Made by a program: the position numbers and the translations under genes | Notes under the pieces: model-generated | Seen by the model: the letters and a program-made list of their open reading frames with translations, nothing else | Databases searched by the model: none | Told to the model about the DNA's origin: nothing | Part shown: in pieces, positions 8,525-15,744 of the stretch | Position numbering within the stretch: position 1 is the stretch's first letter | Layout of the letters: every line of letters starts with the position of its first letter | Source: CAZKWG01 sp964615375 | Lineage (GTDB): Bacteria > Myxococcota_A > UBA796 > CAZKWG01 | Assembly: GCA_964615375.1 (NCBI GenBank) | Contig: CAZTOW010000029.1 | Span: 1 to 64,000, forward strand | Length of the DNA stretch: 64,000 bases | Direction: 5' to 3'

Positions 8525-8682
8525 GAAGCGCCCGCTGCCCCTGCCCCATGGCGTGGTCTTCGAGCGGTTCGTGCAGACCGAGGCGAGGCTGCGGTGGCTG
8601 GTGGAGTTGGACGCGACCCTGCCGTAGGCGCGGCCCTCGAGGTGTCGGCGGGCGCCACGGAGAACCGCCTGACGGATGCGCT

Positions 8683-8743
8683 GGCGCGACCGGGGGTCGC
8701 CAAGACGCGACCCCCGGTCGCGCCTTGGCGCTTTCTTGCTGGA
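8683..8743. repeat. Dispersed palindromic repeat, copy 2, with 18-bp hairpin
   Basis: The 18 bases at 8683-8700 (GGCGCGACCGGGGGTCGC) are perfectly complementary to 8707-8724, with loop CAAGAC. The right half (8700-8743) is the inverse of copy 1 at 6456-6499 with one mismatch. Confidence 0.65.
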
Positions 8744-8946
8744 CGTTGCCGCTGACCCGCCGTCTCGACCCGCCGATGGTGGAGAGGACGGCTGCGCTGC
8801 TCGCCCGGTGGCGCGGTTCGCTGCTGGAAGAAGCGGCGCCTGCGCCGTGAGCCTGGATGAGCACCTTTTACGCCTGACCTTAGGTTGTGCGGCACGAACT
8901 CCAGGTCCTTGGCGTGGACGTGGAAGATCCGGTCGGGCATCGGACT

Positions 8947-9288
8947 TCAGCCTTGCGGGTCGCGCGGCTGTCCGCCGTCCGGGGCGTCGAGCAGCTCGCG
9001 GAGCGCCGGGAATTCGCGCGCCGCATACTCCAGCGCGGCACGGCGCGCCGACGGGTCGGTCTCCAGCGTGGGCCGGGGCACCGCGCTGTCGTAGTCCGCC
9101 CAGAAGATCTCCCCCTCCGGCGAGACGAACCAGAAGTACATCGACTCGGCCCCCCGCAGGACGAGCAGGTCGTGTTCCTTCATGAACCAGACGGGAAAGA
9201 AGTTGTTCGCGGCGCGCTCGATCTCGAGGCGGATGCGTCGCCGGATCTCGTCACGCAAGGTGTCGCTCGATCTTCGGGCGGTGGCCAT
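8947..9288 (-). CDS. Small hypothetical protein
   Basis: This 113-residue cytoplasmic protein uses an ATG at 9288. A GTG one codon earlier is also possible, and AGGG lies upstream. It has a basic N-terminal helix (RDEIRRRIRLEIERAANNF) and then a tryptophan/aromatic-rich beta segment (FMKEHDLLVLRG, MYFWFVSPEGEIFWADYD). An acidic helical C-terminus follows (ALEYAAREFPALRELLDAP). Composition and codon use look like a real gene. I do not recognise the family. It is divergent from the helicase remnant and lies inside the island bounded by the direct repeats, so a role as a small accessory or immunity-like protein is conceivable but unsupported. Confidence 0.6.
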   Translation of the reverse strand: MATARRSSDTLRDEIRRRIRLEIERAANNFFPVWFMKEHDLLVLRGAESMYFWFVSPEGEIFWADYDSAVPRPTLETDPSARRAALEYAAREFPALRELLDAPDGGQPRDPQG

Positions 9289-9362
9289 CACGTTGCCCTA
9301 TCGCGCCATGCAGCTCCCGGCGATGGTCCAGGACCCGGACGCGGCCCGGCACCTCCGCGTCC

Positions 9363-9791
9363 GCGCCGTGGTTCTTCCACGACCCGGCACATGGCGCGAG
9401 CTGGCTGATCGACCGCCATGTGCAGAATCGAGTCCTCGTGTTCGCGCCCGATGCCGAGACGGCGCTCGAGATCTCGCGTCGTCAGCTCATCCCGGCGATC
9501 ACGGCTGATATCGGGCGCGCAGAGCGGTCCCGCATCCTGGAGCGCTTCTCCAACGGTAGGGTGCGGGCGCTGGCCAGCGCGCGTGTTCTGAATGAGGGTG
9601 TCGACGTGCCCGCCGCCGACATTGCCGTGATCCTCGGCAGCAGCCAGGGAGACCGCGCGTACGTGCAGCGGGTCGGCCGCGTGCTGCGCCCTGATCCGAA
9701 CAAGGAGGCTGTCATCTACGAGCTCGTCGTCGAGGGCACTGGCGAGCTTTGGCGCCTCGAGCGGAACCGGAGGGCGCTTGCTTCCGCTTGA
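9363..9791 (+). pseudogene. XPB/SF2-type helicase remnant (C-terminal domain only)
   Basis: From about 9363 the frame reads APWFFHDPAHGASWLIDRH and then continues through a typical helicase C-terminal domain. RVLVFAPD is followed by the motif IV region, then motif V (SARVLNEGVDVPAAD) and motif VI (YVQRVGRVLRPD). The first usable start is GTG at 9420, leaving only 123 residues. The ATP-binding N-terminal domain with motifs I and II is absent, so this cannot be an active helicase. Only ~130 bp separate it from the divergent small gene, so the 5' part has been deleted. Wording around motifs V-VI matches the bacterial XPB-like helicases that pair with DUF790 nucleases. The next gene is exactly such a DUF790 protein, and its start overlaps this stop. 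Confidence 0.75.
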
Positions 9792-11535
9792 ATCCATCGG
9801 GCTCCGCCCGATCGGCTCGCTGTTCGTTCCCGACTGGCTGGGACCGGAGGATCACCCGTGGATCGAGGCCCTGCTCGACGAACTGCGGCGCTTCGAGGGC
9901 CGACGTACCCGCGAGTGGCAGCAGCGCGCCCTGGAGCCTCTCCGCGCCGAGACAAACGAGCGACGGCGGCGGCTGGCGGTGGCGACCTTGAACGAGCTGT
10001 GCGAGCGCGCGCCTGACCGCGGAGACCGCCGGCCTGCCGCCCTGCGCGCAGCGCTGTTCGAAGCGGCTCAGCAGGGGCGCGCGGCAGGCAGGTCGTGCGA
10101 ACAGATCCTGAATGCCGTCTCGACACAACTCAATACCCTGCCAACGGAGCTGATCGGCACTCTCTACGCGGACCTGCCCGCCGAGCGACCGCTCCGCCTC
10201 CCTGACCCCGTTCCCGATCCGGCCGCGCTGGTCCGCCACACCAACCAGCACGTCGCCCGCTCGCTCATCCGCTCGGCCAGCCAGCTCGAGATCCGCCTGG
10301 CCAGCCGATCCCGACCGCTGATCCGACAGGTCCTCTTGCGCAGGTTGCTCGCGACCGTATACCCCCACGGCGTCGGTGCGCGGCTCGTCGTCTCTGGGCC
10401 CTTCTCCCTGTTCCGCCACACCACCGTCTATGGTCGCGCGCTGGCCTCATTGCTGCCCGTGCTGCGCGGGGCGGACGGCTTCGAGCTGCTGGCGCGCTGC
10501 ACCTTGGGGTCGCGTCCGGTCACGGTGCGGCTGGGGAGCGGCGATCCGATCTTCCCGCCGGAGGCTGAGCCCCGACGCTTCGACAGCAAGCTGGAGGAGC
10601 GCTTCGCGCGCGACTTCACGAAGCTGGCGCCCGACTGGGACCTCGTACGCGAGCCCGAGCCCGTCGCCGTGGGTGGAGCCTGGATCTTCCCCGACTTCGC
10701 GCTGGTGCACCGCGCGAGTCGCCAGCGTTGGCTGCTGGAGATCGTCGGGTTCTGGACGCCGGCTTACCTGGAGGCGAAGCTCGACCGGCTGCGCCGGGCC
10801 GGGCGCCAGGATCTCATCGTGGCGGTCGACGAGAAGCTGGGCTGCGACGCCGAGGAACTTCCTGCGTTGCCTCACCTGGTCCAGTTCCGGGGGCGGGTAG
10901 ACGCGGCCGCCATCCTGGCCATCCTCGAGCGGACCACGACCCCGCCAGCCCCCGCGCCGACCGTGCGTCGAGAGCGACGCGGTGCGGATCGTGGACTCCT
11001 CCGGCCTGCCCGTAGCGACCCTCTCCGCGTCCGCGCGGGCCCGGTGGACGCCCCTCCTGGAGCAGATCGAGTCTGCGGCCGTGGTGGCGGTACACGAACG
11101 GGGGCGCGCCGAGAGCCACCCGGACTGGCGACATCAACTCCAGGTGGAGCGCTGGCGCGTGCCGGTGGTCGAGGTGCAACTCGCGGCACACCCGCCCTGC
11201 TCACCACCGGAGGCTCCATCCCCTCGCACGCCGGGATAAGAGCACCTCATGCGCCACTTCAACATCTCAGGCCCCTGCGACCCGGCGATGCACTACATGG
11301 TGCCGCCCGAGGCGCGCACGCCCGATCTCAGCGGCTACCTGGCCCGAAACGCCTATTTTGTCGTGCATGCGCCCCGCCAGAGCGGAAAAACCACGGCCCT
11401 GCGCGCGCTCGCCGAGCGCCTGACCCGCGAAGGGCGCTATACGGCGCTGCACTTCTCCTGCGAGGCCGCGCGCGCCTTCACCGACGTCGCCATCGCCGAG
11501 CGGCGGGTCTGGCTCGCGATCGAGCGCGCCGCTGA
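9778..11535 (+). CDS. DUF790 (Bax1-type) nuclease, probable frameshift near 10,950
   Basis: The start is TTG at 9778, inside the helicase stop (14-bp overlap), consistent with coupled translation. Residues 1-390 form a full DUF790 protein: an N-terminal MLPLESIGLRPIGSLFVPDW, a central VSGPFSLFRHTTVYGRALA, and a C-terminal PD-(D/E)XK-like nuclease core. In that core are SKLEERFARDF, PDFALVH and LLEIVGFWTPAYLEAKL. Bax1 proteins are nuclease partners of XPB helicase. The domain ends near ILAILERTT (about 10,940). Beyond that the frame stays open to 11535, but the translation is Arg/Gly/Pro-rich and overlaps the next gene by 287 bp, so it is unlikely to be real. The natural tail is probably in the next frame, ending at 11239. 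Confidence 0.75.
   Translation: MLPLESIGLRPIGSLFVPDWLGPEDHPWIEALLDELRRFEGRRTREWQQRALEPLRAETNERRRRLAVATLNELCERAPDRGDRRPAALRAALFEAAQQGRAAGRSCEQILNAVSTQLNTLPTELIGTLYADLPAERPLRLPDPVPDPAALVRHTNQHVARSLIRSASQLEIRLASRSRPLIRQVLLRRLLATVYPHGVGARLVVSGPFSLFRHTTVYGRALASLLPVLRGADGFELLARCTLGSRPVTVRLGSGDPIFPPEAEPRRFDSKLEERFARDFTKLAPDWDLVREPEPVAVGGAWIFPDFALVHRASRQRWLLEIVGFWTPAYLEAKLDRLRRAGRQDLIVAVDEKLGCDAEELPALPHLVQFRGRVDAAAILAILERTTTPPAPAPTVRRERRGADRGLLRPARSDPLRVRAGPVDAPPGADRVCGRGGGTRTGARREPPGLATSTPGGALARAGGRGATRGTPALLTTGGSIPSHAGIRAPHAPLQHLRPLRPGDALHGAARGAHARSQRLPGPKRLFCRACAPPERKNHGPARARRAPDPRRALYGAALLLRGRARLHRRRHRRAAGLARDRARR
10982..11239 (+). CDS. Possible frameshifted C-terminal tail of DUF790 protein, or small ORF
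   Basis: This frame begins RIVDSSGLPVATLSASARA and continues for 85 residues with balanced composition, including a tryptophan-containing helix (RWTPLLEQIESAAVVAVHE). It stops 9 bases before the next ATG at 11249. It reads more like protein than the overlapping frame of the DUF790 gene. The simplest view is that one base has been gained or lost near 10,950-10,980 and this is the normal end of the DUF790 protein. A separate small gene starting at GTG 10982 is the alternative. Confidence 0.45.
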   Translation: MRIVDSSGLPVATLSASARARWTPLLEQIESAAVVAVHERGRAESHPDWRHQLQVERWRVPVVEVQLAAHPPCSPPEAPSPRTPG

Positions 11536-12832
11536 GCAGCGACTCCCCAAGGATCTGCAGCCGCCGCCTGCCGAAGAGTCCGCGGTCGGAGGGTTCATCT
11601 CGAACCAGCTCCAGCGCTGGGCCGAGCAGAGCCCCCGCCCGCTGGTCCTGGTCTTCGACGAGATCGACGCGCTGGAGGGCACGCCGCTCAAGAGCGTGCT
11701 CAGTCAGCTCCGCGACGGCTACCCCAATCGCCCCCGTCACTTCCCGAGCGTCGTCATCCTCTGCGGGATGAAGGACATCCGCGACTACAAGCTCGCGAGC
11801 GGCTCAGCGCAGCCCATCTACGCGGGCTCGTCGAGCCCCTTCAACATCAAGGAGCGCTCGCTCCGGCTCCCCAACTTCTCTGAGGCCGAGGTCCGCGACC
11901 TCTATGCGCAGCACACTGCAGAGACCGGCCAGCCCATCACCGACGAGGCGGTCGCGCGGGCCTTCGAGCTCTCCCAGGGCCAGCCCTGGCTCAGCAATGC
12001 GCTGGTCTTCGAGGTCATCGTAGGCATGGGCGTCGGTCCGCCCGAACCCATCACCGTGACGCACATCGACGCGGCCAAGGAGCGCCTGATCGTCGGCCGC
12101 GCGACCCATCTGGACAGCCTGCTGGCGCGTCTGCAGGAGGACCGGGTCCGCGCCGTGATCGAGCCCATCATCGCCGGTGAGCTGCCCCACGGCGACCCCC
12201 TGGATGACGACTACACCTACGTGCGCGACCTCGGCCTCATCGCCGTGGACGAGCCGCCTCGCTTCGCCAACCCCATCTACGAAGAGGTCGTGCTGCGCGT
12301 GCTGGCCACCGGCGCCGAGCGGGCGGTGATGATCAAACCCAAGAGTATGCTCGCGCCCGACGGGCGACTGGACATGCGCCGCGTCATGGAGGGCTTCGCC
12401 GGCTTCTGGCGAGAGAACGGGGAGATCCTGCTCGGCCGGATGCCCTACCCCGAGGCGGCGCCACTGCTCGTGATGATGGCCTGGCTGCACCGGTTCGGCA
12501 ATGGGCACGGCGGCGTCATCGACCGGGAGATCGGCGTCGGCACGAAGCGGGTGGACCTGCAGCTCCGCTGGCCCTATGTTGGATCCAACGGAGAGCGCCT
12601 CTGGCAGCGCGAGGCGTTCGAGCTGAAGGTCTGGCGTGACCGGGACAAGCGTCGGGATCCCGTGGTGACGGGGCTACAGCAGATTGATGGGTACCTTGAG
12701 CGCCTCGGGCTGGATCACGGCACGCTGGTCGTCTTCGACGCGCGCGCGGCGGCTCCGCCCATCGAGGATCGGACGAGCATCGAGACGGTCGCCGCGCCGT
12801 CTGGCAGGACAATCACGCTGCTCCATGCCTGA
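11249..12832 (+). CDS. AAA-like ATPase with C-terminal PD-(D/E)XK-like domain
   Basis: This 527-residue protein starts MRHFNISGPCDP. It has a Walker A motif APRQSGKTT at 41-49 and a Walker B motif LVLVFDEID at 132-140, as in the AAA-like/AAA_35 NTPases. The middle is helical with a winged-helix-like part (YTYVRDLGLIAVDEP). The C-terminal ~110 residues contain DREIGVGTKRVDLQLRW, then EAFELKVW at 455-462 and YLERLGLDHGTLVVFD. This is the layout of a PD-(D/E)XK nuclease-like domain with an E-x-K element, often attached to such ATPases. Predicted role: ATP-dependent nucleic-acid or defence-linked protein. It follows the DUF790 gene by about 10 bases on the same strand, suggesting one operon. Confidence 0.75.
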   Translation: MRHFNISGPCDPAMHYMVPPEARTPDLSGYLARNAYFVVHAPRQSGKTTALRALAERLTREGRYTALHFSCEAARAFTDVAIAERRVWLAIERAAEQRLPKDLQPPPAEESAVGGFISNQLQRWAEQSPRPLVLVFDEIDALEGTPLKSVLSQLRDGYPNRPRHFPSVVILCGMKDIRDYKLASGSAQPIYAGSSSPFNIKERSLRLPNFSEAEVRDLYAQHTAETGQPITDEAVARAFELSQGQPWLSNALVFEVIVGMGVGPPEPITVTHIDAAKERLIVGRATHLDSLLARLQEDRVRAVIEPIIAGELPHGDPLDDDYTYVRDLGLIAVDEPPRFANPIYEEVVLRVLATGAERAVMIKPKSMLAPDGRLDMRRVMEGFAGFWRENGEILLGRMPYPEAAPLLVMMAWLHRFGNGHGGVIDREIGVGTKRVDLQLRWPYVGSNGERLWQREAFELKVWRDRDKRRDPVVTGLQQIDGYLERLGLDHGTLVVFDARAAAPPIEDRTSIETVAAPSGRTITLLHA

Positions 12833-12928
12833 CCGGCCCCATACGCCCGGCGACCCGGTAAACAGGCACCACCAGATGGGCACGGTTTCGCGAGTGAGGG
12901 CTCTTTGGCGGGCCTTGCGCCCCGAAGC
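12833..12928. other. Short gap before the regulator promoter
   Basis: No gene is seen in this gap. The last ~35 bases belong to direct repeat copy B. No strong hairpin follows the ATPase stop. Confidence 0.4.
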
Positions 12929-12974
12929 ATAGACAATTATCTATGTAGACAATCATCAACCCATGGAGCCCCCC
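12894..12974 (+). repeat. Direct repeat copy B of ArsR-DUF2087 promoter/operator
   Basis: This matches 8447-8524 in the same orientation, with scattered differences in the first third and very few differences from CGAAG onward. It leads directly into the regulator gene, so this is the intact copy. Confidence 0.7.
12929..12957 (+). promoter_or_regulatory. Probable ArsR-type operator
   Basis: An AT-rich island contains the inverted repeat ATAGA-N6-TCTAT (12929-12944). It also has two direct half-sites, AGACAATTATC (12931-12941) and AGACAATCATC (12947-12957), 16 bp apart. The position just upstream of the regulator start suggests autoregulation. The same array is duplicated at 8481-8507. Confidence 0.55.
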
Positions 12975-13550
12975 ATGACCCCGCAGCAGATCGCGCAGAT
13001 GGTCCTCTTCCTCAAGGCCCTCGCCGACGAGAGTCGGCTGAAGATCCTCGGCCTCCTGGCCTCCGAGGAGCGAAGCGTGGACGAGCTGGCCGACCTGCTG
13101 GGGCTCAAGAGCCCGACGGTCTCGCATCACCTGGGCAAGCTGCGCGAGGTGGGGCTGGTGAGCGCGCGGGCCGAGGGCACGAGCCACCTGTACCGCATGG
13201 AGATCACCCGCCTGAACGCGATGAGCGAGGAGCTGTTCGCCCCCGGGGCCATGGCCAGCGTCGTCGAGGACGGCGCCGTCGAGCTGTGGGAGCGCAAGGT
13301 CCTGACCCACTTCTTCGAGGGCGAGCGCATCAAGGAGATCCCCGCCAGCCACAAGAAGCGCTCCGTGGTCCTGCGCTGGCTGGCGGCGCGCTTCGAGCCG
13401 GGGCGGCGCTACCCCGAGCGCCAGCTCAACGAGATCATCCAGCGGCACCACCCCGACTACGCGACCCTGCGCCGCGAGATGATCGGCGCCGGGCTGATGG
13501 CCCGGGAGGCCGGCGTGTACTGGCGGGTCGAGCCCAGCACCGCCGCCTGA
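12975..13550 (+). CDS. ArsR-family regulator with DUF2087 domain
   Basis: The ATG at 12975 is preferred over that at 12963, because GGAG lies 6 bases before it and the protein then starts directly at the domain. Residues about 5-85 form a winged helix (LADESRLKILGLLASEE, DELADLLGLKSPTVSHHLGKL). The C-terminal third (KRSVVLRWLAARFEPGRRY, NEIIQRHHPDYATLRREMI) is a DUF2087 domain. No metal-binding Cys motif of the classic ArsR sensors is visible, so the signal is unknown. The AT-rich direct and inverted repeats upstream look like its own operator. The downstream neighbour is on the opposite strand. Confidence 0.85.
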   Translation: MTPQQIAQMVLFLKALADESRLKILGLLASEERSVDELADLLGLKSPTVSHHLGKLREVGLVSARAEGTSHLYRMEITRLNAMSEELFAPGAMASVVEDGAVELWERKVLTHFFEGERIKEIPASHKKRSVVLRWLAARFEPGRRYPERQLNEIIQRHHPDYATLRREMIGAGLMAREAGVYWRVEPSTAA

Positions 13551-13566
13551 ACCTCCGGGTCGGAGC

Positions 13567-14760
13567 TCAGGTGGCGGGCGTCGGCCCTCGCCGCGCCTCG
13601 GCCAGCTCGCGGGAGGTGGCCGCGAGGCGGCGGGCCAGCGAGGTGGCGCAGATGCGGAAGAGCGTCAGGGCCGCCCTGGGGTCCTGCTCGCTGAGCTCGT
13701 CGAGGTAGCGGCGATCGACCACCATCAGGCGGCTGGGCGCCCGCGCGCGGACGGTGGCGGTGCGGCGCCCCTCGGGGAGGAGCCAGGCCATCTCGCCCAG
13801 GATCTCGCCGTCGCCCAGCGTGGCGACGCATACCCCGTCCACCAGCACCTCGACCTCGCCCAGCAGGAGCATGTAGAGCTCGCGCTCGCCGCGACCCTCC
13901 TGGAGGATCACGTCGCCGGCCTCGACCTCCAGCATGTAGCCGGCGCGGGCGACCCCCTCCAACACCGACGCAGGCAGGTCGTGGGCCCAGTCGGGGGACG
14001 GGATGTCCGGGTCCTCCAGGCCCGACTCCAGCTCGGAGAGCACGCGCTCGGCCTCGGCGCGCAGGCGCAGGTTGTCCTCGGCGAAGAGCGGCTCCAGGGC
14101 CTGGATGTCCACCGGTGGGCGGCCGCTGCGCCGGCTGAGCCGCTTTGCGTCGTCGGCGATGATCGCCCCGACCGCGCTGAGGTAGCGATGGTCGGAGGGC
14201 GCGCAGATCAGCGGGACCAGCATCCCCTCCGTCGAGACGAGGTTGGGCGCGTCGTAAGGCCTGAACCCCATCTTGCGGTAGTGTTTGACCATGGCGGGGC
14301 GGCAGGTGCAGAAGAACAGATCGACGCCGTCGGTGACCGCCAGATGCTCCAGCACGGCGCGGACCAGCGCGAGCATGACCAGACCGCCGCGGTGCTCCTT
14401 GCGGATGGCGAAGCGGCCCACCTCGGTGACGCGGTAGCGCTCGATGCCGGGGACGCGATCGAGCGCAAAGGTGCGGGCGATGGCCTCGGGCGCCGCTCCC
14501 GGCTCGTAGATCTGGGCGCGCACGGTCCCCTTCACGCTGGGCGCGGGCGGGCTCCCGACGTAGAAGATGCGCGAGCCCGGCGACTCGTCCAGCTCGTCGC
14601 GGACGCGCTGACGATCGTGGTCCACACCGCCGATGGTCCAGCCCTTCTCCAGCCCGTAGATCTCGTAGCGCAGCCGATAGACGGCCTCGCGGGCCTCGGG
14701 GGTGGTGGCGAGCTGGACCTTCTCGCGCGAGCTGAGCCATCGGGAGAGAGGGTTCTGCAT
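13567..14760 (-). CDS. AHL-synthase-like acyltransferase fused to cyclic-nucleotide-binding domain
   Basis: Residues about 15-190 form a GNAT-fold domain of the autoinducer-synthase/FeeM type: REAVYRLRYEIYGLEKGW, then RYRVTEVGRFAIRKEHRG and VDLFFCTCRPAMVKHYRKMGF. Residues about 255-370 form a cyclic-nucleotide-binding domain (AGDVILQEGRGERELYMLLLGEVEV, LGDGEILGEMAWLLPEGRRTATVRA). The glycine and arginine of the phosphate-binding cassette are recognisable. Total length is 397. The protein may make an acylated amino-acid-type product under cAMP/cGMP-like control, which is inference. It starts 11 bases after the upstream methyltransferase stop, so the two are probably co-transcribed. Confidence 0.75.
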   Translation of the reverse strand: MQNPLSRWLSSREKVQLATTPEAREAVYRLRYEIYGLEKGWTIGGVDHDRQRVRDELDESPGSRIFYVGSPPAPSVKGTVRAQIYEPGAAPEAIARTFALDRVPGIERYRVTEVGRFAIRKEHRGGLVMLALVRAVLEHLAVTDGVDLFFCTCRPAMVKHYRKMGFRPYDAPNLVSTEGMLVPLICAPSDHRYLSAVGAIIADDAKRLSRRSGRPPVDIQALEPLFAEDNLRLRAEAERVLSELESGLEDPDIPSPDWAHDLPASVLEGVARAGYMLEVEAGDVILQEGRGERELYMLLLGEVEVLVDGVCVATLGDGEILGEMAWLLPEGRRTATVRARAPSRLMVVDRRYLDELSEQDPRAALTLFRICATSLARRLAATSRELAEARRGPTPAT

Positions 14761-14771
14761 GATCGACCCGA

Positions 14772-15650
14772 TCAGGCGACGCGCGCGTGGCAGATGGAGA
14801 AGAAGCTCAGGCAGGGGCCAGCCGTCTGGCCGTCAGCGCCCGTGGCGTGCTCGCGGACCAGGGCCTCGGGGCCCTTGTCGGAGACGAGCATGAAGCCGCG
14901 CGCGCTGAGCCAGTCCGAGAGCGTCGCCGGATCCAGGCCGAGGATGTAGGGCTCACCGTGCTCCTGGACCCACTGGAAGTTGGCGACGCCGTCTGGATAG
15001 CGCTCGGGCTCGGCGATGGCGTCCGCGTAGAGGTAGTCGAAGACCACCGAGGAGCCCGCACCCGAGGACGCGATGATCGCCAGCGTCTGGTCGATGGCCG
15101 CGGGCGTGAGGTAGGGGCTCACGCCCTCCCACAGGAACAGGGTGGGCAGGCCCCAGGTGAAGCCCGCGGCGCTGAGCTGGGCGCGGAGATCGTCCCGCTC
15201 GAAGTCCACCGGCACGTGGCGCAGGTTCTCCGGCGTGGAGACGCTCGCCGCGCGGAGCCGCTCCAGCTTGAAGGCCTGGGTCGCGGGGTGGTCCACCTCG
15301 AAGAAGGGCACGCCGGTCAGCGCGGCGCGGTGGCGGTACGCGCGGGTGTCCAGGCCCGCGCCCAGCAGCACGACCTGTCGCGCGCCCTGCCGCACCTCGT
15401 CGAGGAGGACACGGTCGAACTCCTTCGTGCGCACGAGGTGGAGCACGAGGATCCCGGGCACCTTCCGGTCGTAGAAGAACTGGGCGAGCTGCCGGAGCCC
15501 GGGCAGGCTCACGGCCGCCCGAAAGGCCGGGCCGATGAGCTGGATCGCCAGATCATCGGGGTTTCGGAGGGCCGGGTCGGCGGCCTGAGAGAAGGCCGCG
15601 CGCGCGGCGGCGGCGCCCTGGGCGGTGTAGCTGGCGCGGTTGGACTGCAT
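14772..15650 (-). CDS. TIGR00027-type SAM-dependent methyltransferase
   Basis: The start at ATG 15650 has CGGAG upstream. The longer open frame to 15995 runs into Arg/Ala-rich sequence and overlaps the divergent gene, so it is rejected. The 292-residue protein has QVVLLGAGLDTRAYRHR, the hallmark of the leucine-carboxyl-methyltransferase-like/TIGR00027 family, followed by FFEVDHPATQAFKLERL. LFLWEGVSPYLTPAAIDQTL then completes the SAM pocket. It probably O-methylates a small molecule. It precedes the acyltransferase/CNMP gene in the same direction. The pair could make and cap a secondary metabolite or signal. Confidence 0.85.
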   Translation of the reverse strand: MQSNRASYTAQGAAAARAAFSQAADPALRNPDDLAIQLIGPAFRAAVSLPGLRQLAQFFYDRKVPGILVLHLVRTKEFDRVLLDEVRQGARQVVLLGAGLDTRAYRHRAALTGVPFFEVDHPATQAFKLERLRAASVSTPENLRHVPVDFERDDLRAQLSAAGFTWGLPTLFLWEGVSPYLTPAAIDQTLAIIASSGAGSSVVFDYLYADAIAEPERYPDGVANFQWVQEHGEPYILGLDPATLSDWLSARGFMLVSDKGPEALVREHATGADGQTAGPCLSFFSICHARVA

Positions 15651-15744
15651 GGCGGCTCCGGCGGGTGTTGGAAGGCCTATTCTGGCGCGCCAGCGAAGGG
15701 TAGCCACACACGGGCGGGCGACCCGCTGAGGTACACTCCCCGCC

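Larger units (their letters stand above)
8312..8946. other. 635-bp intergenic stretch, remnant-rich
   Basis: No convincing gene is seen here. It contains a second copy of the ArsR gene's promoter/operator (about 8447-8524) that ends just after ATGGAGCCCCCC. It also contains a perfect 18-bp hairpin at 8683-8724 overlapping the dispersed palindromic repeat. Open frames through it (such as one starting at 8513) have repeat-derived or arginine-rich translations. A short stretch at about 8547-8627 reads HGVVFERFVQTEARLRWL, which looks like protein, but it has no start and stops quickly. I treat it as decayed DNA. Confidence 0.5.

Noticed and set aside
8513..8755. Small ORF after promoter copy A as a regulator gene
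   Set aside because: It shares only the first codons with the regulator, then diverges and runs through the palindromic repeat.
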